Below are positions 45,501 through 57,500 of a stretch of DNA of 64,000 nucleotides, piece by piece. Source of the stretch: Echinarachnius parma (taxonomy: Eukaryota > Echinodermata > Echinoidea > Clypeasteroida > Echinarachniidae); assembly GCA_037951105.1 (NCBI GenBank), contig JBAMJV010007495.1, positions 1 to 64,000 on the forward strand, written 5' to 3'. The position numbers were made by a program, and so were the translations under genes. Numbering within the stretch: position 1 is the stretch's first letter; each line of letters starts with the position of its first letter. The notes below the pieces were generated by a model. That model made no database searches, was not told the DNA's origin, and saw only the letters and a list, made by a program, of their open reading frames with translations.

Positions 45501-48500
45501 TTGAAGCGTATCAAAATTTTAAAAAATGAACTTCAATGATTTTTTTAATTACATTCAACCCTAAACCTCTGAGAAAATATAATAAGTTTTTACCTCCTGT
45601 CTTACTTGCTCTTGCTACATTGATTTATTTTCAACACGTTTTCCAGACATTTGGGTGAAAATTAATTATTCATATTTTATGCGCATATTTTAATATGTTC
45701 CTGATGTATATTTCTATTTTAAAGCTCAGACTTTAAAAATTCAGTTCTTAAGCTTTATTTTGATACCAAAATTGAAACTATCTGACCATTTTGAAAATTT
45801 GGTGGTCATGTCCACTTTATCGTGGAATTGCCCAAATGATCAAAGAAAATCAAGCCTTGCCGGGAATCAAACCTGAGACCTCTAGAAGATTACTAGACAG
45901 GTGCTCTAACCATGGAGCCAGAAAGCCCTATTCACTGATCATGATGGTGGTTCCCAGTAACCCTTTTCAATGCTTTTTGCTCATTCTTAAAGGGACTACA
46001 ATTGTAAGTAACATTGTCCAAATCCTCAAAATCCACTCAGAATTATAGCGTTTCCCCTAATACCTTGTTGTATTTGTATTAACAATAAAAGCATAGGAGA
46101 GGATTTAGTTTTTCAAATTTCCCTTTCGTTAAAAAGATATTTACGATTGAAGTGTTCAGATGTTAAATTATCCACTGGATCGTCAACACTGTGTACAAAG
46201 TGAGTGCAATGAGTACTAAATATCACTTTGCCTTTTTGCTCATTACTCGGTAATAATTCTATTTGACTTGAAAATTTCACCCAACACCCAGTGGACATAT
46301 CAGATAACAATATTTTATCAACCACTGATCACTTTTTGCACATGCCAACAAAGATACTAGATCCCTTTAATTTGGGAAATGTAATTGGCAGTGGCATATT
46401 ACTGGTGGGGCATTGGGGGGGGGGGGGGGGGGGGTGCATGTGCCCCCAATAATTTGTCAAAAACAATACAAAACATTAAGGGTTAATATCTTGAACAAAT
46501 AAAGAAATACATTTATTATAAGGTGTGCCCCCAATCATTTTTCTGTCCAACTTGTACCCAAATAGAGCAAATTACTTTTACTTCCTTTGAATTATTCTGC
46601 AGAATTGACAAACTTGCCCGATTTGGGCAACTGCTTTCCTTGTTTTCTCAAAGTACTTGACCAAATCGTACTTTCACTTGCTTGAGTCTGAGCGATCAGG
46701 CAATTTTTTTACAAGCACTGTGTACACTGTAGCACCCTTGAATTACATCAATTCATCATCACAGAATTTGCAGTAATTGCTTGCAGGCCTCGGGAATCTA
46801 CTTGAGAGAGAATGATTGTGAATTATTTAGAGACCCTAAATGACATAGATTACAGTAGTACACAGTGTCAGCTCTTGAGCTCTCGCGTGTTAAGGGTGTA
46901 GTCATTGCATCCTTACATGAGCCAGTTATTTGCATTTGATTTTTAAAATTTAAAACATGTGTTATTCTTTCTCTTTCAAAATAAAATTTAATTGGATTAA
47001 AATACAGTCAGAAAATGAGCATGTGAATGATTTAGTGGAAAAGCAACACTTTGACTATAACTGCGAATTTAGTATACAGAGCCATGAGAGTCAATATTCT
47101 GGATTTCTGGCAGATTCAGAATCTGTGTACATAGCTTTCCTAAAACTTAAATTGGAGTTAAATATTTTATGTGCTGAAGGAGTAATGAGAGCAAGAAATT
47201 TTTACCAAGCAGAATATACTATCTTGAAGTTGATTGATCAGTTATTACAGACATTGTAATGCACATTAAATCTTAAATGACATAGATGAGGTAAAGGTGT
47301 TACGAGATTTTGTCATATAATAGAAGGATCATAGAACTTCTTTTTAAAACAACTTTAGAGGTAAATGTGATATCCTGACATTAGAAGAGAGGGAAACAGA
47401 ATACTGATCAATTGACAAGCCACAATCTGGGAAAGTCAGGAAGCAAGTCAGAGCAATTTGTGGTGTATGCAGCAGACAAGGAAAAAAGAGTTGTCCTTAG
47501 TTACCACGCAAGCAGATCAAAACAAAGGAAGATGCTCTCATTCTTTTGGCCATGGACAAGCTTTTGAACACGTATAGTTGCACATATACACCCACACTCA
47601 CACAGACAGTATTATTATGTGAAAGTTTATATCATGCAGCTTGGGAGAGGGAGGGGAGGGGCAAGGGGGATATTGCCCCCCTTTCCTAAGGGAGTGCTTG
47701 CCTCCCCCACCCAACCTCTTTGATAGTAGTGTAATATATAATTTTGACCCTAAATGAACTTGGTTGCAAGTTAGACCATTCCACTAAATATATGATGTTG
47801 ACATGAACTTGTGTTAGGCAAAGTACACACTTAAGTACTAAGAAAGATTAAGATTCCGATTATCACAGAGGTGTGAAACACCCTGTCCAACTCAGGCCCT
47901 TTGTCATGGTCTGATCCTGTTGTCTAATAGTACCTGCATAAATCTATATCTCTTCCTGTTTAGCCAAAAGCCTGATTTATGTACACGACTTCTAAGAAAC
48001 CCTCTTATTGTATGCTCTTGTATTCTATAGATTAAACTTGACTCTGTTCCCCATATTCCCCGATATAAGTTAAACATTATTCTAATATTGAGACTTCTCC
48101 CCTGTCCCTCCTCGAGGTGACATCTCCAGCTTTTATGCTGCTCTGGCCATACTCTAGGTATTGGAACCAGCAGAGTAGCCAGTTATATATTTGATATACT
48201 TTACTACTTGATCAGCCAGTTATTCTACTTTATTATATTTCTCCATCGTCTTCATACTTTGTATATGTGAGCGACTGATTAATAAAATCATATCGAACTG
48301 TAATTATACTGGACTACTACGAGTCATCATTATCTCTTCATCTCTTCATCTAAGTTAACACTCCAATCAAAGCCACGCTTACCACATAAAACCCTGAGTG
48401 TTACAGTAGGTTCTTGGTGCAATAAGGCTTAGCTAATCGGAATCTTAAGTTAGGTGCACAGTGCCATCTTGCGAATGCTTTGCGCATGGTGCGTAATACA

Positions 48501-51500
48501 CACTGGCTCAGTGCTACGCAGTGTGCCAACACTATAGCCTAGTTCAAAATGGCGAAATGATGACATAAACGGTACCCCGGTGTACCAGACGAAAATCCGC
48601 CATTTTGTTTAATTATTTATTTAATTTTTAGGGCTGTACTGTGGGTATAGCGTGCATACAATCGCGCGCTGCACTGCATGCACAACGCAATAGCTGCGGT
48701 ACGGTTGGACGCAAGATGGCGCTACACAACGCGGTACCCCGGGGTACAACGGTACCCCGGGGTACCGCGTGTGTCATCAAATGGTGAATGGCGATGTAGC
48801 ATCCCCATGCATGACAATCTTAAAAGCTGATCATTTGCAATTTGGCATAGAAGCGATTACTTTACTAGGGGCCGAGGGCTCCTATTTGACGCAAGACCAG
48901 CGCTTACAAGTACATGTACAGTCAAACCTGTCTTAGCAGCCACCTGTCTTCAGCAGACAACCTGTGACAGGTTACCTGTCTATAGACGGTAACCAACTGT
49001 GATCCCCTGTAGAGTAAAACCATGAATATGGGACCCTGTCTGAAGAGGTCACCTGCCTACAGTGGTCACCAACTGTGATCTCCTGCAGAGTAAAACCATG
49101 ATATGGGACCCTGTCTGAAGAGGTCACCTGCCTACAGTGGTCACCAACTGTGATCTCCTGCAGAGTAAAACCATGATATGGGACCCTGTCTGAAGAGGTC
49201 ACCTGCCTACAGTGGTCACCAACTGTGATCTCCTGCAGAGTAAAACCATGAATATGGGACCCTGTCTGAAGAGGTCACCTGCCTACAGTGGTCACCAACA
49301 GTGATCTCCTGCAGAGTAAATCCATGATATGGGACCCTGTCTGAAGAGGTCACCTGCCTACAGTGGTCACTTTTCTTGTTTCTCTAAAGGTGGTCACTAT
49401 ACACAGGTTTGACTGACAATATCAACTGATCTCAGTATTGTACCAAGGAGGTATTTATAAGCTAACCTTATACCTCCTTGATTGTACTTGGAAACTTTGT
49501 GCTTAAAATCTCAAAATGTATGCTCTGACTGTGCTCTTTTACGTGCATGGTCTAATGAAGGTTTCTTACTTTCTAATTAAATTTAGATACAAAGTTAGAG
49601 CCAATGATTCAAATCACCATGGTGATTAGGCTGGACAAGTTTCGAGCCACTCTGCCTCGGTAATTTGTGAAACTATCTTCCCATGATTCATAACCTGTGC
49701 GTCCTGCGATGATGGCTTACTAGTGTGCGTACGTAGCGTAGCGTAGGGAACAAAATTGGCCAACGTTGTAAATAAATTGGCAGAGAACACATGTGGAATA
49801 GTTTATGTTAAGGTCATCGCAAGGCTGCTCCTTCCTTGTAACTTTATCTGATGTTACATTTACAGCAGCCTGAGACAGCACATTATTACAAACAAGGATC
49901 TGAAATTCCTGCAAAATAACACGGACACATAATAGTACCTGTACATTGTATGAAGTGCTGTACTTTGGTCTTAACAACTTTGTTCTTTATCAAAGTTTCG
50001 GAAATTGATAGGTACATACAATGACTATATTGACGTAACTATTTGTACAGATATGATCCAATTTAATAGTAAATATATTACTCATTGCGGATATAGTATC
50101 GGAAATAATATCGCTAGTGATATTCGTTTGTCTCTCAATGTATGGTCAACAAGGAATCTAAAAGATCACAACGTTTCGTGTGCCGCCGCAACACTTTGTC
50201 AAGTGATATAATCTAATGTAAGCAATCGTATTTATACTCTTCGAACAGCTCCAAAACGCACTCTCGCATGAGCGAGTACGTTCCTAATTGGTCATTAACG
50301 GGCAAGGCCTATGCATCCAAGTACTCAACCAATCAGCGGGCCGCTGGCTCGGCTCGCTAGCTCGGCGGGAACAAAGGTGAGCTCAACCAATCAACGGGCC
50401 GCTGGCTTGGCTCGTCTGCTGGCTGGAATTAACCGGCGCGGGCCGGGGTCGGGGACTGTCATGGCGACGTATCGTGCGCATCCAAAATTCGGGGATATCG
50501 ATCCTGTTGTCTCTGTTGAAAGAAGCTATACATATCCGCCTCAATCCCAGTAACAGACACAACGGGATCGATATCCCCAAATTTTGCGAGAGTGCATTTT
50601 GGAGCCGTTCGAAGAGTATGCTTACATTAGATTATATCACTTGATAAAGTGTTGCAGCCGCTGCAGCGGCACATGAAACGTCATGATCTTTTAGATTCCT
50701 TGTTTACATTGCGAGACAAACGAATATCTCTAGCGATATTATTTCCGATGATCCAATTTGTTTGTGGATAAAAATAAAAAGAAGATTTTTGATCAAAAGC
50801 CCCCCGAAGATAATCATTGTTTGACCACAAGCAAACAGGCACGCTGTATGTATGCACATATATGCGCAAAAATATGTTTCGATTACAATTGCCCTTGATG
50901 ACATTTACAATTGTTACTTTATCTGTCATGAAGAAATATGACACAAATTTAATATTTGACCTCGACCAGTGAGGGCAGTTTTTGATGGAATTTACTTTGT
51001 GCTCTTGCCCTCTTGCACAGTAAGGCAATACAAGTTTCCAGCAATACACACAAACTAAAACCGCATTCAAACATGTGTACAAACGCAGACATATTGACAT
51101 ACATGCTCTTAACTCCTTGAGTGCCAAGCTCGGATTTTTGTGAGTTACAATACACACAAATGCCATCTATAGAGCATTAAAATCCCTGGCACATTAAGAG
51201 TTAAACACTCATTTGAATAGAGTCATGATTAGCCTAATGGTTAACTTCAGTACCCTTGGAGGGCAACAAAGGAGCGTCGGCCAAGTTCCCTTCAGCAAGA
51301 TCTGTGACAGGAAATGAGACAACCAAGGACAATTGTTGCATCTTCATCTCTCCGTGACAACAGAGCTCTAGTTGAAGAGAGGAGTTTTTCTTTGTGGAAT
51401 TCTTCCTAATTAGATATTTGCATTTCTCATTGATAGATACAATGATCACAATTATATATTTGTTTTCATTAACAGCCCATGATACATTGATTACAAAATT

Positions 51501-54500
51501 ATGTTTATTTCCTATTAAACAACTCTTCTTTTTGTTCCTCAATAGATAATTTAGAGCAAAATGTATTTATGTGGATTTTTTTATTTCCAAAACTTTTATA
51601 TTTTATATTATAACTTATAGATCTACTGATTGCCTAGGGCAATTAAAAACTTAGGCAAGTATTTTTTGTGAAAACAAGGAATGTAGAAATTACCTGAAAC
51701 AGGTTAAGAAAATAATATTAATTATTGAAAATAGAACAATATACATGTATGGAGCAATTTTTAACATTTACTTAAACATGCCCCCACGAACCTATGCTTC
51801 AATAAAGAGAATTAAATAGCTCTTTGTTACGCTTCTTTTTAATATGAATCCCATTATTAACATTCTCTTTCTAAATGTTTGTTTTATCTGCAGAAAATTC
51901 AACCTAATGCTGAAGCAGGGCGCCCCCTATCTATCTCGTGATCTTATAGTTGAAACTGATAGCGGTGCTGCAGCGTATCAACCAGACTTTCTTTACGTTG
52001 GACACTTAAAAGGTAATTATTGAAAGAGTTAAGGGTAGCAAGATTAAATATATATATATTCTTAAATCATATATTGGTATTCTTTTTTCTCAGTAATTTT
52101 GTGTACATTTTCTTTTTTGCTTTGACTGTACATATATATATATATTCAAACATTGTAATTTCCTTGGAATGTGTGTCTTAATTGTGTGTATTTCTACATC
52201 TTTTATGTGTGTTTTAAGTTTGTTCTATAAAGTTCTAAGGCTTTTGTTCAATGCTAAGTACTGGTACTTGTTTCTAAATAAATGACTTGTGAATACTCTA
52301 CATTTAAACAACAATTACTGTACGTACATTGTACTATGTACATTGTAGCCAATCAACAACAAAAAGTCATATGTGGGCAGTTTGCACAAACAGGAAACAC
52401 GCAAAATAATTAAAATCAAGAATAAATTCCTTTTTTGGTGGTCTATTCTAAGTGAATTTGTCATTGTGACTCACTCACGCATGAACAAACAAACACAATT
52501 AAATTGTGGCATTTTGTTTGCTCTGTAGTTATTGCATCCCTAAAAAAAAAAAAAAAAGAACTGATGACGTCGTAGGAAGTTTTGTTGATCAAATTCATGG
52601 CTATTGTTCAAAATATAAAAAGTTGGTAGCAATTATGATAAATCTGTGTGTTTTTTAATTTATGGATACAAGATTTGTAGAGAAATATGTACATCTGCCA
52701 TTCTCTGAATTGGGGTTAGAATGTGAACAGAAAAATAAAATGATTTGTGCTCAGTTTTTATTATCTTAGATGGCATACATGCCTGTACATGTACAATGCA
52801 CAATATAACCAACCCATCAGAGAACATATAAAATGTGCAATTGACATAACATTCCTTGAATAACATGCTAAATTGCTGACTAACTTTCAGTTTCAGTAAA
52901 GTATTGTTTCTTTTATTTTATATTTTGAGGTGTGTAGAAAAGCTTTGCATTTGGGCAAGGCAGATCTTTATGCAACTTGTATAATTTATGATCATTCCAA
53001 CCCCTCTTTCAGTGTGTTTGTGCACAATGGGAGCACATCAAAGCATTTATTCTTAGTGTATTGTGCGCACCCTTGCATGAAATAGAGCTATTTCATTTCT
53101 GTTTCCTTTTCTTTGAAGTGCTGTGAACTTTGAACAACAGAACAACTGATATTTTGAACAATTATTGTCCATTATGCAGCCAATTTAGTCCTAAAAATCA
53201 AAACAATGTGAGTCCTGAGCACTGGTTCTTGTGTACAATATATGTGTGTGCATGCCCTATGCATGACATTAGTACAGTTTAATTTCTTTCTCTCTGTTTC
53301 GATTCCTTCCCATTGCTTTTGAACTTTGAACACCGTAATGACGGACATTGAGAGGATAATCAATTATTGTCCATTATGCACACAGTTTAGGCCTACAAAT
53401 CATTGATGATAGGCAACTATGTATAGCAAAACCCATGCACTTGTCGGTAAAAATCAAATTGTAGATTTTCACATAATTAGAAAGGGCTCATCACAAGCTT
53501 TCATTTGATGCTTTGTTCTAACAAATTGGCGAAGATATGATTGTTTCAATTGTACAATCATAAGTTTTTTATGCCTCCGCAACGAAGTAGCTGGAGGCAT
53601 TATGTTTTCGGGTTGTCCGTCCGTACGTACGTCCCGTTCTCGTGATCGCGTTATCTCAAGAACCGATTGACGGATTTTCACCAAACTTGGGTCATGTATG
53701 TATCTTGGGGGGCCAATGATCTGATTAGATTTTGGGGTCATGAGGTCAAAGGTCAAAGGTCACAGAGCTCATTATATATGCAAAAATAGCTCGTGATCGC
53801 GTTATCTCAAGAAGGGATTGACAGATTCTGACCAAACTTGGTACATGTATGTATCTTGGGGGGCCGATGATCTGATTAGATTTTGGGGTCATGAGGTCAA
53901 AGGTCAAAGGTCACAGAGCTCATTATATATGCAAAAATAGCTAGTGATCGCGTTATCTCAAGAACGGATTGACTGATTCTGACCAAACTTGGTACAGGTA
54001 TGTATCTTGGGAGGCCAATGATCTGATTAAATTTGGGGTCATGAGGTCAAAGTTCAAAGGTCACAGAGCTCATTATATATATGCAAAAATAGCTCGTGAT
54101 CACGTTATCTCAAGAAGGGATTGACAGATTCTGACCAAACTTGGTACATGTATGTTCCTTGGAGAGCCAATGAACTGCTTAGATTTTGGGGGTCATGAGG
54201 TCAAAGGTCAAAGGTCACAGGGCTCATTATATGTAAAAGTAGCTTGAGATTGGAAATCTCAAGAACTGAATATCAGATTTCAATCCAACTTGATACCTGA
54301 ATGTATAATAGGGAACAATTGTAGTCATTAGATTTTGGGGTCATGAGGGCAAAGGTCAAGGTCACTTATAGCTCATAATTCTGATATGTCAAGATCTAAA
54401 AGACAGAGTACCATCAACATCGAGTTGACAGAATTAATTCTGTGTACATGTTGATTTGGGCTTGATATAAATAAATTGCGTAATGGCGGAGGCATCATTT

Positions 54501-57500
54501 TCGACTGCGCGCAGTCGAAGATCCATCTAGTTACACACATTATGTGAACTTAAAATGGCAATTTCTTCACAACCTGATTACCGACAAGTGCAGGGTGTTG
54601 CTATAGCCGGTCACATAGTAATATGTTTTAACCCATACCTTGCTAGATTGTGTCAATTTTTTTAGTCGAAACATGGATCACCAAATTTAGGGGGAATGCA
54701 GCATTATGAGTCCTGCTGGTTCTTACAATAATTCTAAAGAGATCAGTACTGTACATACATGTATGTCAAGGCTCGAACCTGCAGGGCAACTATTTCCACT
54801 CATTTTTTAGTGGTATCACGACACTATACAGCATTGTTAGTATTAGCATACTCAGAAATGTTAGCATGCATGGTTCATTTGTACAATAAAAGGATCATTT
54901 GTGACTTCTAAAGGGGTCAACTCTATACCATGTTCATGTACTTGAACAAGTGTAGGTTTGCATGATTTACTTTGTACAGAAGTTTATATATGACTTCTTC
55001 CCATTATTAAAAATTGTTGTTGTTTTTTATTTGCTTAGAATCACTCCATAAAAACAGTGCTATCAAAGAAATAAGTCGTTGGAATACAGCATCAATTACT
55101 CAGATATATTTTTTATTACTTTTGAACTTCAACCTTGCCTGGTACTCCCTTGATAATGTTTGATTACAATTTCTAAGTTGTGTGTTTTGGGAATTGGAAT
55201 CGCAAACAACTGATACAAATTATAAGTGCATTCATTAGTAACTAGTCCCTCGCCACAGTTTATATCATCCTATACTGCAGGATCTAAGTGAAAGTAGCAG
55301 GTTTTAGAAATGCCATGCATTAAAGGGCATCAAGCGTGGGGATGCTACACAGCGGGTCGCCATTTTGAACTAGGCTAGTTTGCGCGCACCGCATGACACT
55401 GAGCTAACGTGCATCACGCACCGTGCGCAACGCGTACGCAAGATGCGCCGCGCATCTGATTTGACGAATCTGAACTACCTTTAAAATGCAAAATAAATAT
55501 TAACACTCCAATCACAACTTCAGCCTATCTACATGTAACATTTTGCCTCTTTAAAGGACTATTAGAATTACAAGACAGATCACTGAAGACGGTGAAGTGT
55601 GCGCAGCGATGTCCCTTTAGGCCAACTAAAGATTGCATGATTTTACGGGTTGGTTTACTTGTAAATACATGTATTTCATAATTTGAGTACCATTGAAACA
55701 TTTTGAATGTACGAACTGAAACTAGGCAATTTAATGGCCATGTAATAGAAGGAGTTCAAGGGGATCACCACGCAAAAGTCAACATGGTCTTATATGGTTT
55801 AGTATCAGTGTTTGATATTAAATAGATGCACTTGCAAAGGGTTGTGTAATTCATAAACAATACAATTAATCACCAACAGAATGGTTCTGTATGCGCCAAT
55901 TGTCTGCGAGTGCGCCAACGCTATACACAAAGACACGTACGTCCTATACAATAACCGTAGTCTTTGTATGCAGTTCCAAGTAAGTTTTGAGGATTTGGAC
56001 AGTGTTACTATCTATCCCTTTAAGCCTTGAAGTACCTGGGCTGATGAAAGTCCTTTCAGGCTATGGTGAGTCACAGAGAGTCAAGACGCAACACAATGTC
56101 AACATTAATTGTTTGCCTTTATGTACATGTTTTACAGACTGGACAATTGGCCATATCTCTGAATGGATATACAGATAGTGTTGTGCTTTTATTATATATA
56201 TTGTATGTGCTTCACATATAGCCCGAGGAAAGAATGAATTTTTGATTTTAGGGGGCTATATACTTTTTCAATCTGATGGATATCACAAAATATTTCCCAT
56301 AATACCCTACATAAGTTTAGGGGCTACCTACTCATTTCAGGGGGCTATTTTTAAAATTAGGGGGCAAAGTTGCCCTCAGCCCTGTGTAATGTACATGTAT
56401 TTCCTACCCAGCATATAGATATGTACTTGTGTACTGTGTAGTCCATTATTTGATGTTGCTTGCTTGCTTTTCAGTCTTTAATGCATACAAACGAACGTTA
56501 CTCAAATACATGTTATTAACCAGGGCTTGTAAACCGGAAACTGATTTTAAAAAGTAAATGTCATTGTTTTATCATTTATTACAAAATGAAAGCAAAACAG
56601 CAACTGCAAATATTCTCTAGATGCAGATCCATGGCGGTATCACCAAAGGGATATTCCAGGGCACTTCTTAATTCTTCTTGCGTATGGGGCAGCGCAGCTT
56701 CTACGCGACATCACGCACATTTGGTAACCAATGAACAGTGTCTGGGTCCAAGTTGTTTAGATCTGGGATTGGGTGGCCGGGTGGGCGAAGGATTGGGCAC
56801 TCTTCAATGATGTGTGAGGCAGTCTGCTCTGGTGATCCACACGTGCAGGCCTGGGAAGGTCTGAGCCGCCAGCGGTGCACGTTAGCATTGGATCTGCCGA
56901 CTCCTGCGCGGCGCCTGTTGAGGGTGACCCAATCTCTTCGGGGGGAAATCCGCACCTGGTGGTAGCTACGATGGTGAGGAAGAAGCACATCGAGCCAGTC
57001 AAGTATCACCCAGATAGAGATACTCCGGATGTTGACTCTATGATCTTCAAGGCAATATTCTCTTATTAAAGTCTTAAATTATTCCTTCTCTAAAGCCAGC
57101 ATTGTTTCTCCTGTGTCTTTCCAGACAACCCCGACAGCAAGATCCATGGGGGTATCACCAAGGGGATATTCCAGGGCACGATCTACGATGGTGACGAAGA
57201 ATACCACGTTGAGCCAGCCAAGAACCACCTGGGTGGAGAGACTGGGGATGCCCACTCTGTGATCTACAAGGCCTCTGACGTCACACACCCGAGCGATGCG
57301 GGCTGCGGTCTCAACGACCGGGTTGCTAAGTGGATGAATAAGGTCCAGAATTCCAGGGATGATCGACACAGCAGCAGGCAGAAAAGGGTAGGTAGTGCTC
57401 GAAATTGGGCATTAGCACAGGCCCGCTGGCCCTGGGCTCAGGGAAAAAATTAATATTTTTGTTTCGGGGGCTCCCTATCAAATTTTATGGAAGTTTTCAG

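Noticed and set aside
46957-47259. 100-aa ORF on the plus strand in ADAM10 intron 2
   Set aside because: No family resemblance, no splice signals, AT-rich codon use equal to the surrounding intron; length is possible by chance in AT-rich DNA.
47296-48416. Confident LTR retrotransposon
   Set aside because: TG...CA-like ends and an AATAAA are present, but there is no second LTR, target duplication or gag/pol frame; kept only as a low-confidence feature.
48972-49202. Minus-strand ORF encoding a perfect peptide repeat
   Set aside because: By-product of the 74-75-bp minisatellite, whose unit is close to a multiple of three; no start context or homology.
48917-49416. CRISPR-like array
   Set aside because: Units of 74-75 bp are contiguous without distinct spacers and lie inside a transposon in an animal genome.
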